This document shows, piece after piece, positions 44,270 through 52,618 of a stretch of DNA of 64,000 nt; the first letter of the stretch is position 1, and the number at the start of each line of letters is the position of its first letter. Both the position numbers and the translations under genes were made by a program. The DNA comes from Rhizobium sp. ICMP 5592 (GTDB lineage: Bacteria; Pseudomonadota; Alphaproteobacteria; Rhizobiales; Rhizobiaceae): assembly GCF_009498525.1 (NCBI RefSeq), contig NZ_QSNT01000011.1:1-64000 (forward strand). Reading direction: 5' to 3'. Under the pieces are notes generated by a model, which saw only the letters and a program-made list of their open reading frames with translations, did not search any database and had not been told where the DNA came from.

Positions 44270-45202
44270 ATGTCCAAACCACGCAAGCCCAAGGGCCGCC
44301 CGATTTCGGGCTGGCTGATCCTCGACAAGCCGGTTGATTTCGGCTCGACCGAGGCCGTTTCCAAGATCAAATGGCTGTTCAAGGCGCAGAAGGCGGGCCA
44401 TGCCGGCACGCTCGATCCGCTTGCCTCCGGCATGCTGCCGATCGCGCTTGGCGACGCCACCAAGACCGTTCCCTACGTCATGGACGGCCGCAAGATCTAC
44501 GAATTCACCGTCAGCTGGGGCGAGGAACGCGCCACGGATGACCTCGAAGGCGAGGTGACGCAGTCCTCGGACAAGCGTCCCAGCGAAGACGAGATCCGCG
44601 CCTTGCTGCCAAACTATACGGGTGTCATCAACCAGATCCCGCCGCAGTTTTCCGCGATCAAGATCGCCGGCGAACGCGCCTACGATCTCGCCCGCGAGGG
44701 TGAAACGGTCGAAATCCCGTCGCGCGAAGTCGAGATCTTCCGCCTGACGCTGCTCGCCTGCCCGGATGCCAACACGGCGTATTTTGAAGTGGAATGCGGC
44801 AAAGGCACCTATGTCCGGGCGCTCGCGCGCGATTTCGGCCGCGATCTCGGCTGCTACGGCCATATTTCCGGCCTGCGCCGCAGCTTCGTCGCGCCCTTCG
44901 CCGAGGAGGCCATGGTGCCGCTCGCCGATCTCGTCGCACTCGAGGAGATCGAGGACGCGGATGAGCGGCTTGCCGCCTTGGACGCGCTGCTGATCGACAC
45001 CGCCGAGGCATTGTCATCCCTGCCCCATCTCATCATCAACGACGACCAGGCGCATCGCCTGAAGATGGGCAACCCTATCCTCGTGCGCGGCCGCGACGCG
45101 CCTGTTGCCGAAACCGAGGCCTATGCCACGGCACGCGGCAAGCTGATCGCCATCGGCGAGATCGGAGAAGGTGAATTTCGCCCGAAGCGGGTTTTTGGCT
45201 AA
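44270..45202 (+). CDS. truB: tRNA pseudouridine(55) synthase TruB
   Basis: Makes pseudouridine 55 in the T loop of most tRNAs. The 310-residue protein has the catalytic Asp49 in GHAGTLDPLASGMLPI, the motif EFTVSWGEERATDDLEG, and GKGTYVRALARDFGRDLG; the C-terminal PUA-like region ends with GEGEFRPKRVF. The start is ATG at 44270. It is in line with rbfA and rpsO. Confidence 0.96.
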   Translation: MSKPRKPKGRPISGWLILDKPVDFGSTEAVSKIKWLFKAQKAGHAGTLDPLASGMLPIALGDATKTVPYVMDGRKIYEFTVSWGEERATDDLEGEVTQSSDKRPSEDEIRALLPNYTGVINQIPPQFSAIKIAGERAYDLAREGETVEIPSREVEIFRLTLLACPDANTAYFEVECGKGTYVRALARDFGRDLGCYGHISGLRRSFVAPFAEEAMVPLADLVALEEIEDADERLAALDALLIDTAEALSSLPHLIINDDQAHRLKMGNPILVRGRDAPVAETEAYATARGKLIAIGEIGEGEFRPKRVFG

Positions 45203-45221
45203 ACTACCCCAAAAGGGCTGC

Positions 45222-45252
45222 GGAAGCGGCGTTCCCGAACGCCTCTTCCCTT
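45222..45252 (+). terminator. Terminator-like hairpin between truB and rpsO
   Basis: GGAAG-C-GGCGTTC / GAACGCC-T-CTTCC with a CC loop and one mismatch, followed by CTTT. A partial terminator or attenuator is likely because rpsO begins ~125 bases further on. Confidence 0.5.
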
Positions 45253-45374
45253 TGCACCCCAAATGGTCTATAGGCAGCGCCAGCATCGGGCCTGCTCGAT
45301 TGCATTCGCGGCCAATGCTGGACGACATCCCGGCGTTTGGCGACTTATTTCCTCCTCATAGAAAGGACCATCCG

Positions 45375-45644
45375 ATGTCGATTACTGCTGAGCGCAAGGC
45401 TGCGCTGATCAAGGAATACGCCACCGTCGAAGGCGATACCGGTTCTCCGGAAGTCCAGGTTGCTATCCTGACCGAGCGCATCAACAACCTCACGGACCAT
45501 TTCAAGGACCACAAGAAGGACAACCACTCCCGTCGTGGCCTCCTGACCATGGTCTCCAGCCGCCGTTCGCTTCTTGACTACCTCAAGAAGAAGGATGAAG
45601 GCCGCTATTCCAAGCTGATCGCGAGCCTCGGCATCCGTCGCTAA
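45375..45644 (+). CDS. rpsO: 30S ribosomal protein S15
   Basis: The 89-residue protein is a textbook S15: MSITAERKAALIKEYATVEG at the start, GSPEVQVAILTERINNLTDHFKDHKKDNHSRRGLL in the middle, and LLDYLKKKDEGRYSKLIASLGIRR at the end. It binds the central domain of 16S rRNA early in 30S assembly. The ATG at 45375 follows GAAAGGACC. A terminator lies just after the stop and pnp follows further downstream, as in E. coli and many other bacteria. Confidence 0.97.
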   Translation: MSITAERKAALIKEYATVEGDTGSPEVQVAILTERINNLTDHFKDHKKDNHSRRGLLTMVSSRRSLLDYLKKKDEGRYSKLIASLGIRR

Positions 45645-45651
45645 TGAATTT

Positions 45652-45693
45652 TCCGGCGGGCGTTCACCTGAACGTCCGCCGGATGCTTTTTGG
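45652..45693 (+). terminator. Rho-independent terminator after rpsO
   Basis: A 15-bp stem (one G-T pair) starting at TCCGGCGGGCGTTCA, with a tiny CC loop, followed by TGCTTTTT. It may leave some readthrough into pnp. Confidence 0.85.
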
Positions 45694-46030
45694 GGCATAC
45701 ATGCTCCGCCCGAACATGATTCCGAAGAATGCGAAGCAGTTTTCGGACAAGATCATGGTATAATGGAAGACCTGTTTGTGCGGCGCGCTCCGTTTGCGCC
45801 AGATAAAACAGACCCGGCAGCCCGGATGGGCCGGCGCTGCCAACAACAACCGTTGACCTGTCATGGGGCAGGATTGCCGGATGCTTTCAGCCGAAGCCTC
45901 GTGCTTCGGCCTGACTTCGAAAGCCTCTCGTTGTCTTGCCCGTGATGCGTCACATTTCGTGCGGTTGAAGATGTGCCTTGCCGAACTTGTCGGTGACGGC
46001 GCCTTTTCCCGCACAATGCAAGGACAAGAT
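45694..46030 (+). promoter_or_regulatory. pnp leader region
   Basis: About 340 bases with no convincing gene. It will hold the pnp promoter and 5' leader; in other bacteria this leader folds and is cut by RNase III, letting PNPase repress itself. I see the AAGGACAAG ribosome site before 46031, but no confident promoter or long hairpin. Confidence 0.4.
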
Positions 46031-48163
46031 ATGTTCGATATCCATACTGTCGAAATCGAGTGGGCAGGCCGCCCGCTGAAGCTCGAAACCGGCAAGATCG
46101 CCCGTCAGGCTGACGGCGCCGTTGTCGCCACCTACGGCGAGACCGTGGTTCTTGCCACCGTCGTTTCCGCCAAGTCGCCGAAGCCGGGCCAGGATTTCTT
46201 CCCGCTCACCGTCAACTACCAGGAAAAGACCTACGCAGCCGGCAAGATCCCCGGTGGCTACTTCAAGCGCGAAGGACGCCCGAGCGAAAACGAAACCCTC
46301 GTTTCCCGCCTGATCGACCGCCCGATCCGCCCGCTTTTCCCGGAAGGCTACAAGAACGACACGCAAGTCGTCGTCACCGTCATCCAGCATGACCTGGAAA
46401 ACAATCCCGACATCCTGTCGATGGTTGCCACGTCGGCAGCGCTCACGCTCTCCGGCGTTCCGTTCATGGGCCCGGTCGGCGGCGCTCGCGTCGGCTACAT
46501 TAACGGCGAATACGTCCTCAACCCGCATCTCGACGAGATGGACGAATCGAGCCTCGACCTCGTCGTCGCCGGCACGCAGGACGCCGTTCTGATGGTTGAG
46601 TCGGAAGCCAAGGAATTGCCCGAGGACGTCATGCTCGGCGCCGTCATGTTTGGTCACCGCGGCTTCCAGCCGGTCATCGACGCGATCATCAAGCTCGCCG
46701 AAGTCGCTGCCAAGGAACCGCGTGATTTCACGCCGGAAGATCATTCCGAACTCGAAGCCGAGATGCTCTCGATAGCCGAAGGCGAACTGCGCACCGCCTA
46801 CAAGAACACGCAGAAGGCTGAACGCTACGCTGCCGTCGACGCCGTCAAGGCCAAGGTCAAGGCACATTTCTTCCCGGAAGGCGTCGAGCCGAAGTATTCC
46901 GCAGAAGTCATCGGCGCCGTCTTCAAGCACCTGCAGGCCAAGATCGTTCGCTGGAACATCCTCGACACCTCAAGCCGTATCGACGGCCGCGACCTGTCGA
47001 CCGTTCGCCCGATCGTCTCGGAAGTCGGCCTTCTGCCGCGCACGCACGGTTCGGCGCTGTTTACCCGCGGTGAAACGCAGGCGATCGTCGTCGCCACGCT
47101 CGGCACCGGCGAAGACGAACAGTATGTCGACAGCCTGACGGGCATGTACAAGGAGCGCTTCCTGCTCCATTACAACTTCCCTCCCTACTCGGTTGGCGAA
47201 ACCGGCCGCATGGGCTCCCCGGGTCGTCGCGAAATCGGTCACGGCAAGCTCGCATGGCGCGCTATCCGCCCGATGCTGCCGACGGCTGAACAGTTCCCCT
47301 ACACGCTGCGCGTCGTCTCCGAGATCACCGAGTCGAACGGCTCGTCCTCGATGGCAACGGTTTGCGGCACCTCGCTCGCTCTGATGGACGCTGGCGTACC
47401 GCTGGCCAAGCCGGTTGCCGGTATCGCCATGGGCCTGATCCTGGAAGGCGAGCGCTTCGCCGTTCTCTCCGACATTCTCGGTGACGAAGACCACCTCGGC
47501 GACATGGACTTCAAGGTCGCCGGCACTGCCGACGGCATCACCTCGCTGCAGATGGACATCAAGATCGCCGGCATCACCGAAGAGATCATGAAGGTCGCTC
47601 TCGGCCAGGCACAGGGCGGTCGCACCCACATCCTCGGCGAAATGTCCAAGGCAATCACCGAAAGCCGTGGCCAGCTCGGCGAATTCGCACCGCGCATCGA
47701 AGTCATGAACATCCCGGTCGACAAGATCCGTGAAGTCATCGGCTCCGGCGGCAAGGTCATCCGCGAAATCGTCGAAAAGACCGGCGCGAAGATCAACATC
47801 GAAGACGACGGCACCGTCAAGATCGCCTCGTCCTCCGGCAAGGAAATCGAAGCGGCCCGCAAGTGGATCCACTCGATCGTTGCTGAGCCGGAAGTCGGCC
47901 AGATCTACGAAGGCACTGTTGTCAAGACCGCCGACTTCGGCGCCTTCGTCAACTTCTTCGGTGCCCGTGACGGCCTCGTCCACATCTCGCAGCTCGCTTC
48001 CGAGCGTGTTGCCAAGACCCAGGACGTCGTCAAGGAAGGCGACAAGGTCTGGGTCAAGCTGCTCGGCTTCGACGAGCGCGGCAAGGTCCGCCTGTCCATG
48101 AAGGTCGTCGACCAGGCGACCGGCCAGGAACTCGCCGCCAAGAAGGACGACGCGGCCGAATAA
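46031..48163 (+). CDS. pnp: Polynucleotide phosphorylase
   Basis: 3'-to-5' phosphorolytic exoribonuclease of the RNA degradosome. The 710-residue protein has two RNase PH cores (LKLETGKIARQADGAVVA early; RTHGSALFTRGETQAIVVATLGT in the second), an all-helical linker, a KH domain with GSGGKVIREI, and a C-terminal S1 domain (IYEGTVVKTADFGAFVNFFGARDGLVHISQ). The ATG at 46031 is preceded by AAGGACAAG. A strong terminator follows the stop. Confidence 0.97.
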   Translation: MFDIHTVEIEWAGRPLKLETGKIARQADGAVVATYGETVVLATVVSAKSPKPGQDFFPLTVNYQEKTYAAGKIPGGYFKREGRPSENETLVSRLIDRPIRPLFPEGYKNDTQVVVTVIQHDLENNPDILSMVATSAALTLSGVPFMGPVGGARVGYINGEYVLNPHLDEMDESSLDLVVAGTQDAVLMVESEAKELPEDVMLGAVMFGHRGFQPVIDAIIKLAEVAAKEPRDFTPEDHSELEAEMLSIAEGELRTAYKNTQKAERYAAVDAVKAKVKAHFFPEGVEPKYSAEVIGAVFKHLQAKIVRWNILDTSSRIDGRDLSTVRPIVSEVGLLPRTHGSALFTRGETQAIVVATLGTGEDEQYVDSLTGMYKERFLLHYNFPPYSVGETGRMGSPGRREIGHGKLAWRAIRPMLPTAEQFPYTLRVVSEITESNGSSSMATVCGTSLALMDAGVPLAKPVAGIAMGLILEGERFAVLSDILGDEDHLGDMDFKVAGTADGITSLQMDIKIAGITEEIMKVALGQAQGGRTHILGEMSKAITESRGQLGEFAPRIEVMNIPVDKIREVIGSGGKVIREIVEKTGAKINIEDDGTVKIASSSGKEIEAARKWIHSIVAEPEVGQIYEGTVVKTADFGAFVNFFGARDGLVHISQLASERVAKTQDVVKEGDKVWVKLLGFDERGKVRLSMKVVDQATGQELAAKKDDAAE

Positions 48164-48186
48164 GCTGCGCCTTCATTCACGTTCCG

Positions 48187-48216
48187 GGGCGCGGAATTCG
48201 TTTCCGCGCCCTTTTT
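48187..48216 (+). terminator. Rho-independent terminator after pnp
   Basis: GGGCGCGGAA / TTCCGCGCCC with a TTCGT loop, followed by TTTTT. It ends the rimP-pnp block. Confidence 0.92.
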
Positions 48217-48245
48217 CTATCCGCTGACCGCACGAGACCAAGACC

Positions 48246-49262
48246 ATGAGCCGCGACGCCCTGAAGACCCTGTTCCATCCCTTTGCCTCCGGCACCGTCG
48301 CCACGCCCGGCGAAGGCGAGCGCATCCTGTTTCTCGGCGCGGAAGCGGGCTTCTCCCTGCCGGCCGACTTTGCAGCGGAACTTTCCGCCGTCCAGGGCTT
48401 CCGGCCCTTCTATCGCCAGATCCAGGCGCAGCGGATCAATGTAACGCCGGAGATCGAGGGCGCGGATTATGACGGCGCGCTGGTGCTCTGCACCAAGCAC
48501 AAGGGCGAGAACGAGGCCTCCATCGCCACGGCGCTGTCGCGCGTGAAGGCCGGCGGGCTGATCGTCGTTGCCGGCGGCAAGGAAGACGGCATCCAGCCGC
48601 TGCGCAAGCGCATCGAAGGCTTCGGCCTCGAGGTCAACCATATGCCGAAATATCATGGCGTCGCCTTCTGGTTCGCGCGCCCGGCCGATATCAGCGCGCC
48701 GACCGCACAGCTGGTGAAGCCCGCCACCCGCGTCGACGGCCGCTTCACCACAACGGCTGGCATGTTCTCGCACGACCGCATCGATGCCGGCTCGGAACTG
48801 CTCGCCTCGCGCCTGCCGACCGATTTTTCCGGCGATGCCGCGGATTTCGGCGCCGGCTGGGGCTATCTCTCGGTGGAACTGGCGACCAAGTCGCCACGGA
48901 TCGCGCGTATCGACCTCTACGAAGCCCACTACGACGCGCTTGAGGCCGCAAGGGCCAATCTCCTTGCAAACTGCCCGAAGGTCGCCCAGCGCTTCTTCTG
49001 GCATGATCTCGCCGGCGAGCCGGTCAAGGACAAATACGACCTGATCATCATGAACCCGCCCTTCCACGAAGGCCACGCCGCCGAGCCTTCGCTCGGCCAG
49101 GCGATGATTAAGACGGCGTCTTCGGCGCTGCGCGGTGGCGGCCGCCTGATGCTGGTCGCCAATCGCGGCCTGCCCTACGAGCCGGTGCTGTCCGAGAACT
49201 TCAAGGAAAGCGGCGAGACCTGCCGCAATGCACGCTTCAAGGTGCTTTGGGCAAAGAAGTAA
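48246..49262 (+). CDS. rsmC: RsmC-like 16S rRNA (guanine-N2) methyltransferase
   Basis: The 338-residue protein has two methyltransferase-like domains as in RsmC/RsmD. The C-terminal domain has the SAM-binding DFGAGWGYLSVELA and the m2G catalytic motif NPPFHEGHAAEPSLGQAMI. RsmC methylates G1207 of 16S rRNA in E. coli; the exact target is inferred. The N-terminal domain lacks an obvious active motif, as in RsmC. The gene follows the pnp terminator, and its 3' end overlaps the convergent sigma gene by 26 bases. Confidence 0.82.
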   Translation: MSRDALKTLFHPFASGTVATPGEGERILFLGAEAGFSLPADFAAELSAVQGFRPFYRQIQAQRINVTPEIEGADYDGALVLCTKHKGENEASIATALSRVKAGGLIVVAGGKEDGIQPLRKRIEGFGLEVNHMPKYHGVAFWFARPADISAPTAQLVKPATRVDGRFTTTAGMFSHDRIDAGSELLASRLPTDFSGDAADFGAGWGYLSVELATKSPRIARIDLYEAHYDALEAARANLLANCPKVAQRFFWHDLAGEPVKDKYDLIIMNPPFHEGHAAEPSLGQAMIKTASSALRGGGRLMLVANRGLPYEPVLSENFKESGETCRNARFKVLWAKK

Positions 49263-50508
49263 GCGGCGGAGAATTGGCGCGAGCGAGCAACAAGGCACGC
49301 TCGCGCTCATTGCCGGTCAGTTCGGCGGCATGACGGAACTCCGCTTGAGCTTCCGCGCTTCGTCCCAACTTTTCCAATAGATCACCGCGCACCGTGGACA
49401 GGAGATGCGATCCCTTCAGACGCGGCTCGTCTCTCAATGTGTCGGCAATCGCCAAGCCCTGTGTCGGCCCGAACGCAAAGCCGACTGCTACCGCCCGGTT
49501 GACTTCAATGATTGGCGAAGGGGCGACAAGAGCGAGTGCCTGATAGTAAGCGGCGATAGCAATCCAGTCGGTACCGGCGGCTTTCATCGCGCGGGCATGG
49601 CAGGCGGCGATCATCGCCTGCAACAGATAGGGACCGGGTGTTAGGGTCAGAACCATCGCGCGATTCAACCCGTCGAGACCGCGCCGAATGAGCGACCAAT
49701 CCCAACGGCTACGATCCTGATCCAGAAGCAAGATCGGATCGCCCGCTTTGTCAGTGCGGGTAGCGAAACGCGAGGCTTGTAGCTCCATCAGTACTACGAG
49801 CCCCAGCACCTCGGGCTCCTCTGGCATCAACGCCGCCAGCGAGCGGCCCAGGCGTAGTGCCTCGCCGCATAGATCCGACCGCAGCCAATCTGATCCAGCC
49901 GAAGGCACATAGCCCTCATTGAAGATCAGGTAGATCACCTCCAGCACGGTGGCGAGACGTTCCCGCCGCTCTTCGCCGCGCGGCGTTTCGAAGGGTATGG
50001 CGGCATCGCGAAGTGTCCGCTTCGCGCGTACTATGCGCTGAGCGATGGTGGCTTCGGGCAACAGAAAGGCGCGGGCAATCTCCGGTGTTGCCAATCCACC
50101 GAGTAGACGCAAGGCAAGTGCAACCCGTTGCTCGGCCGGCAGGACCGGATGGCAGGCGGTGAAGATCAACCGCAGCAGGTCGTCGTTGATATCCTCGTCG
50201 AGCACCGCTTCGATGTCGGGCGTCTCGCGCTCCAACTCGGCAAGGTCGATGGCCAGTTCGCGATGTTTGCCGTCGATCAGCGTGGTGCGGCGCAGCCGAT
50301 TTAGTGCCCGGTTCTTGGCGACCTGGGTCAGCCAGGCCGCCGGGTTGCGAGGAATACCTTCGTGAGGCCAGCGCTCTAGCGCCATCACGAAGGCATCCTG
50401 CGCAATCTCCTCGGCCAGCCCGAGATCGCGTAAATACCGGACCAGTCTGGCGGTGAGCTTTGGCTGCTCAATCCGCCAGACCGCTTCGATGGTTGCGACA
50501 GGGGTCAA
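49237..50508 (-). CDS. ECF RNA polymerase sigma factor with C-terminal extension (ECF42-like)
   Basis: The 423-residue protein has an N-terminal sigma-70 region 2 (AEEIAQDAFVMALERWP) and region 4 (LALRLLGGLATPEIARAFLLPEATIAQRIVRAKRTLR), followed by a ~230-residue extension with LLDQDRSRWDWSLIRRGL, TPGPYLLQAMIAACHA and TPR-like helices. This layout and the DGPF-domain partner gene just before it are the hallmark of the ECF42 group; no anti-sigma factor is adjacent, and the extension probably controls activity. The start is TTG at 50508, overlapping the stop of the DGPF gene by four bases, so translation is coupled. Confidence 0.88.
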   Translation of the reverse strand: MTPVATIEAVWRIEQPKLTARLVRYLRDLGLAEEIAQDAFVMALERWPHEGIPRNPAAWLTQVAKNRALNRLRRTTLIDGKHRELAIDLAELERETPDIEAVLDEDINDDLLRLIFTACHPVLPAEQRVALALRLLGGLATPEIARAFLLPEATIAQRIVRAKRTLRDAAIPFETPRGEERRERLATVLEVIYLIFNEGYVPSAGSDWLRSDLCGEALRLGRSLAALMPEEPEVLGLVVLMELQASRFATRTDKAGDPILLLDQDRSRWDWSLIRRGLDGLNRAMVLTLTPGPYLLQAMIAACHARAMKAAGTDWIAIAAYYQALALVAPSPIIEVNRAVAVGFAFGPTQGLAIADTLRDEPRLKGSHLLSTVRGDLLEKLGRSAEAQAEFRHAAELTGNERERALLLARANSPPLTSLPKAP

Positions 50509-50909
50509 CCCTTCAACTCGCTGAAGCTTTCCGCCGCCTTCTGAACGTCCTCGGGGAACTCGCTCATCTCATGGACGCGGCGGATTTCGAGGACGTCGTT
50601 TTCCGACGCGGGGCAGCGTCTGGCCCATTCGATGGCCTCCTCGCGAGAGCGCACGTCCAGCATCCAATAGCCGCCCAGCACTTCCTTAACATCCGCAAAC
50701 GGACCATCGACGACAGTCGGCTTTCCGCCCTGGAAGCTAACCCGCGCGCCGGACGACGGTGGATGCAGTCCTTCCAGGGCAAGCAGCACACCTGCCTTCT
50801 TCAGTTCCTCATTGTACTTCATCATCGCCGCCACCGCTTCCGCGCTGGGCATGGCGTCAGGGGCTGCGGACGCGTAGCCGCCGGGGATCATAAGCATCAT
50901 GAACCGCAT
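50505..50909 (-). CDS. YCII/DGPF-domain protein partner of the ECF sigma factor
   Basis: Protein of 134 residues with the YCII-related fold: MRFMMLMIPGGY at the start, the name-giving DGPF motif at 68-71 (VVDGPFADVKEVLGGYW), and RSREEAIEWARRCPA. DGPF proteins occur next to ECF42 sigma genes, and their function is unknown. The ATG at 50909 has CAAGGAG upstream; the upstream ATG codons in the frame lack a ribosome site. It is the first gene of the two-gene unit. Whether it feeds back on the sigma factor is open. Confidence 0.85.
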   Translation of the reverse strand: MRFMMLMIPGGYASAAPDAMPSAEAVAAMMKYNEELKKAGVLLALEGLHPPSSGARVSFQGGKPTVVDGPFADVKEVLGGYWMLDVRSREEAIEWARRCPASENDVLEIRRVHEMSEFPEDVQKAAESFSELKG

Positions 50910-51162
50910 GGTGTTTCTCCTTGGTTGCGTTGGTTCCATCATACGACAAACGATGAACCGCAAAATCGACAGGAGCGCGAAAAAAATTCAAGTGCTTTGT
51001 GAGGAATGTTTCCGACGGAAATCAGGAAAGTGCGTCAAGGCGTGCCGGCGAATTGCTCGGCTGCCCATTTAACTGCTTCTGAGCAACCAGAGGAGTCCAC
51101 ATAATCCAAAAGACGCCGTCGATGGCATCGGAGATTTACTCTTACGACGTAGCGGGTGACCC

Positions 51163-51753
51163 CTATGCGCCTGCTCTATCCGCCCATTCGCGGCTCAGAA
51201 CCGCATAGATATATTCATCGCCCCAGACGCCGTTGAAACGGTCGTTTTCGATCAGATGCGCCTCGCGGCGCAGGCCGAGCCGTTCGATGACGCCGATGGA
51301 GGCGGTATTCTGCGCGTCCAGGCGGGCAAAGATCCGGTGAAAGCCGAACGTGCTAAAGCCCAGATCGATGACGGTCCGTACCGCCTCGGTCGCATAGCCT
51401 TTACCGGCATAGGCCGGATTGAAGATATAGCCGATCTCGGCCTGTAGCGCGGCCTTGCTGGTAAGTTTCAGGCTAACATCACCCAACAGGGCGCCATCCT
51501 CCCGTCGAAGCACCGCCCAGCGTAAAGAGCCGCCATCTTCCGAGAAATGGGAATCCAAGCTGGCATCGAAATGCTCCCGCAACGCCTCTGCCGACGGCGG
51601 ATCGCGGTAGAGGAAACGATAGATGGAAGGCAATAAGCGATAGGCGCTGTAGGCCTCGAAATCCTCGGGCATAAAGCCGCGAAGGATGAGGCGTTCGGTG
51701 GATGCGAGAGGTTCGGCACTCGTGAACGTCATCGGGAAGCCCAGCGGGATCAT
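51163..51753 (-). CDS. GNAT acetyltransferase, RimJ/RimL type
   Basis: The 196-residue protein matches RimJ/RimL-like GNATs: STERLILRGFMPEDFEAYSAYRLLPS at the N-terminus, the acetyl-CoA loop AYAGKGYATEAVRTVIDLGF, and NTASIGVIERLGLRREAHLIEN. The substrate (ribosomal protein, amino acid or antibiotic) is unknown. The start may be ATG at 51753 or at 51732; neither has a clear ribosome site. It follows fabI on the same strand but is separated from it by a hairpin terminator. Confidence 0.82.
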   Translation of the reverse strand: MIPLGFPMTFTSAEPLASTERLILRGFMPEDFEAYSAYRLLPSIYRFLYRDPPSAEALREHFDASLDSHFSEDGGSLRWAVLRREDGALLGDVSLKLTSKAALQAEIGYIFNPAYAGKGYATEAVRTVIDLGFSTFGFHRIFARLDAQNTASIGVIERLGLRREAHLIENDRFNGVWGDEYIYAVLSREWADRAGA

Positions 51754-51760
51754 CCGAGAA

Positions 51761-51797
51761 GATGTCCCCTCGCCGCATCTGGCCGCGAGGGGACATC
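51761..51797 (-). terminator. Terminator of the fabA-fabB-fabI operon
   Basis: A perfect 13-bp stem (GATGTCCCCTCGC / GCGAGGGGACATC) with an 11-base loop. On the minus strand it is followed by TTCTC, a weak tail. It starts 11 bases after the fabI stop. Confidence 0.75.
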
Positions 51798-51807
51798 CAT
51801 TTGCGAT

Positions 51808-52614
51808 TTACTCGCTGTCGGCGCTCGACAGCGTTTCCAGCGTCGGCATTGAGGTGATGTTGTAGCCGGCATCGACAAAATGGATTTCGCCGGTAACGCC
51901 TGCGGACAGATCCGACAGGAGATAGAGCGACGAAGAGCCGACCTGATCGATGGTGACCGACTTACGCAGCGGTGCGTTGCGCTGGTTCCACGACAGGATA
52001 GCGCGAGCGTCGGAAATGCCGGCGCCGGCCAGCGTGCGGATCGGGCCGGCGGAGATGGCGTTGACGCGGATATCGCGCGGGCCATAATCGGCGGCGAGAT
52101 AGCGCACGGAGGCTTCCAGAGCCGCCTTGGCGACGCCCATGACGTTGTAGTTCGGGATGACCCGCGTCGAGCCGTTATAGGTCAGCGTCAGCATGCTGCC
52201 ACCTTCCGTCATCAGCTCGGCGGCGCGCTTGGCGATCTCGGTGAAGGAGAAGCAGGAAATCACCATGGTGCGGGTGAAGTTGTCGCGCGTGGTGTTGGCG
52301 TAAAGGCCCTTCAGCTCGTTCTTGTCGGAAAAGCCGATGGCGTGGACGATGAAGTCGAGCTTGCCCCAGCGCGCCTTGATCTCGTCGAACACGGCATCGA
52401 CGGAGACTAGATCCTCGACGTCGCAAGGCAGAAGGAAATCAGAACCGACTTCAGCCGCGAGCGGCTTGACGCGCTTGCCGAGCGCTTCGCCCTGGAAGGT
52501 GAATGCCAGTTCCGCGCCTTCGGCCGCCAGTGCCTTCGAAATGCCCCAGGCAATCGAGTGATTGTTTGCGACGCCCATGATGAGGCCGCGCTTACCCTGC
52601 ATGATTCCCGTCAT
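51808..52614 (-). CDS. fabI: Enoyl-[acyl-carrier-protein] reductase (NADH) FabI
   Basis: Final reduction in each fatty-acid elongation round. The 268-residue short-chain reductase shows GVANNHSIAWGI at the cofactor site and the FabI catalytic residues Tyr146, Tyr156 and Lys163, at the same positions as in E. coli FabI. It is the third gene of fabA-fabB-fabI (4-base gap after the fabB stop), so elongation of unsaturated acyl chains is co-expressed. Confidence 0.95.
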   Translation of the reverse strand: MTGIMQGKRGLIMGVANNHSIAWGISKALAAEGAELAFTFQGEALGKRVKPLAAEVGSDFLLPCDVEDLVSVDAVFDEIKARWGKLDFIVHAIGFSDKNELKGLYANTTRDNFTRTMVISCFSFTEIAKRAAELMTEGGSMLTLTYNGSTRVIPNYNVMGVAKAALEASVRYLAADYGPRDIRVNAISAGPIRTLAGAGISDARAILSWNQRNAPLRKSVTIDQVGSSSLYLLSDLSAGVTGEIHFVDAGYNITSMPTLETLSSADSE

Positions 52615-52618
52615 TGCC

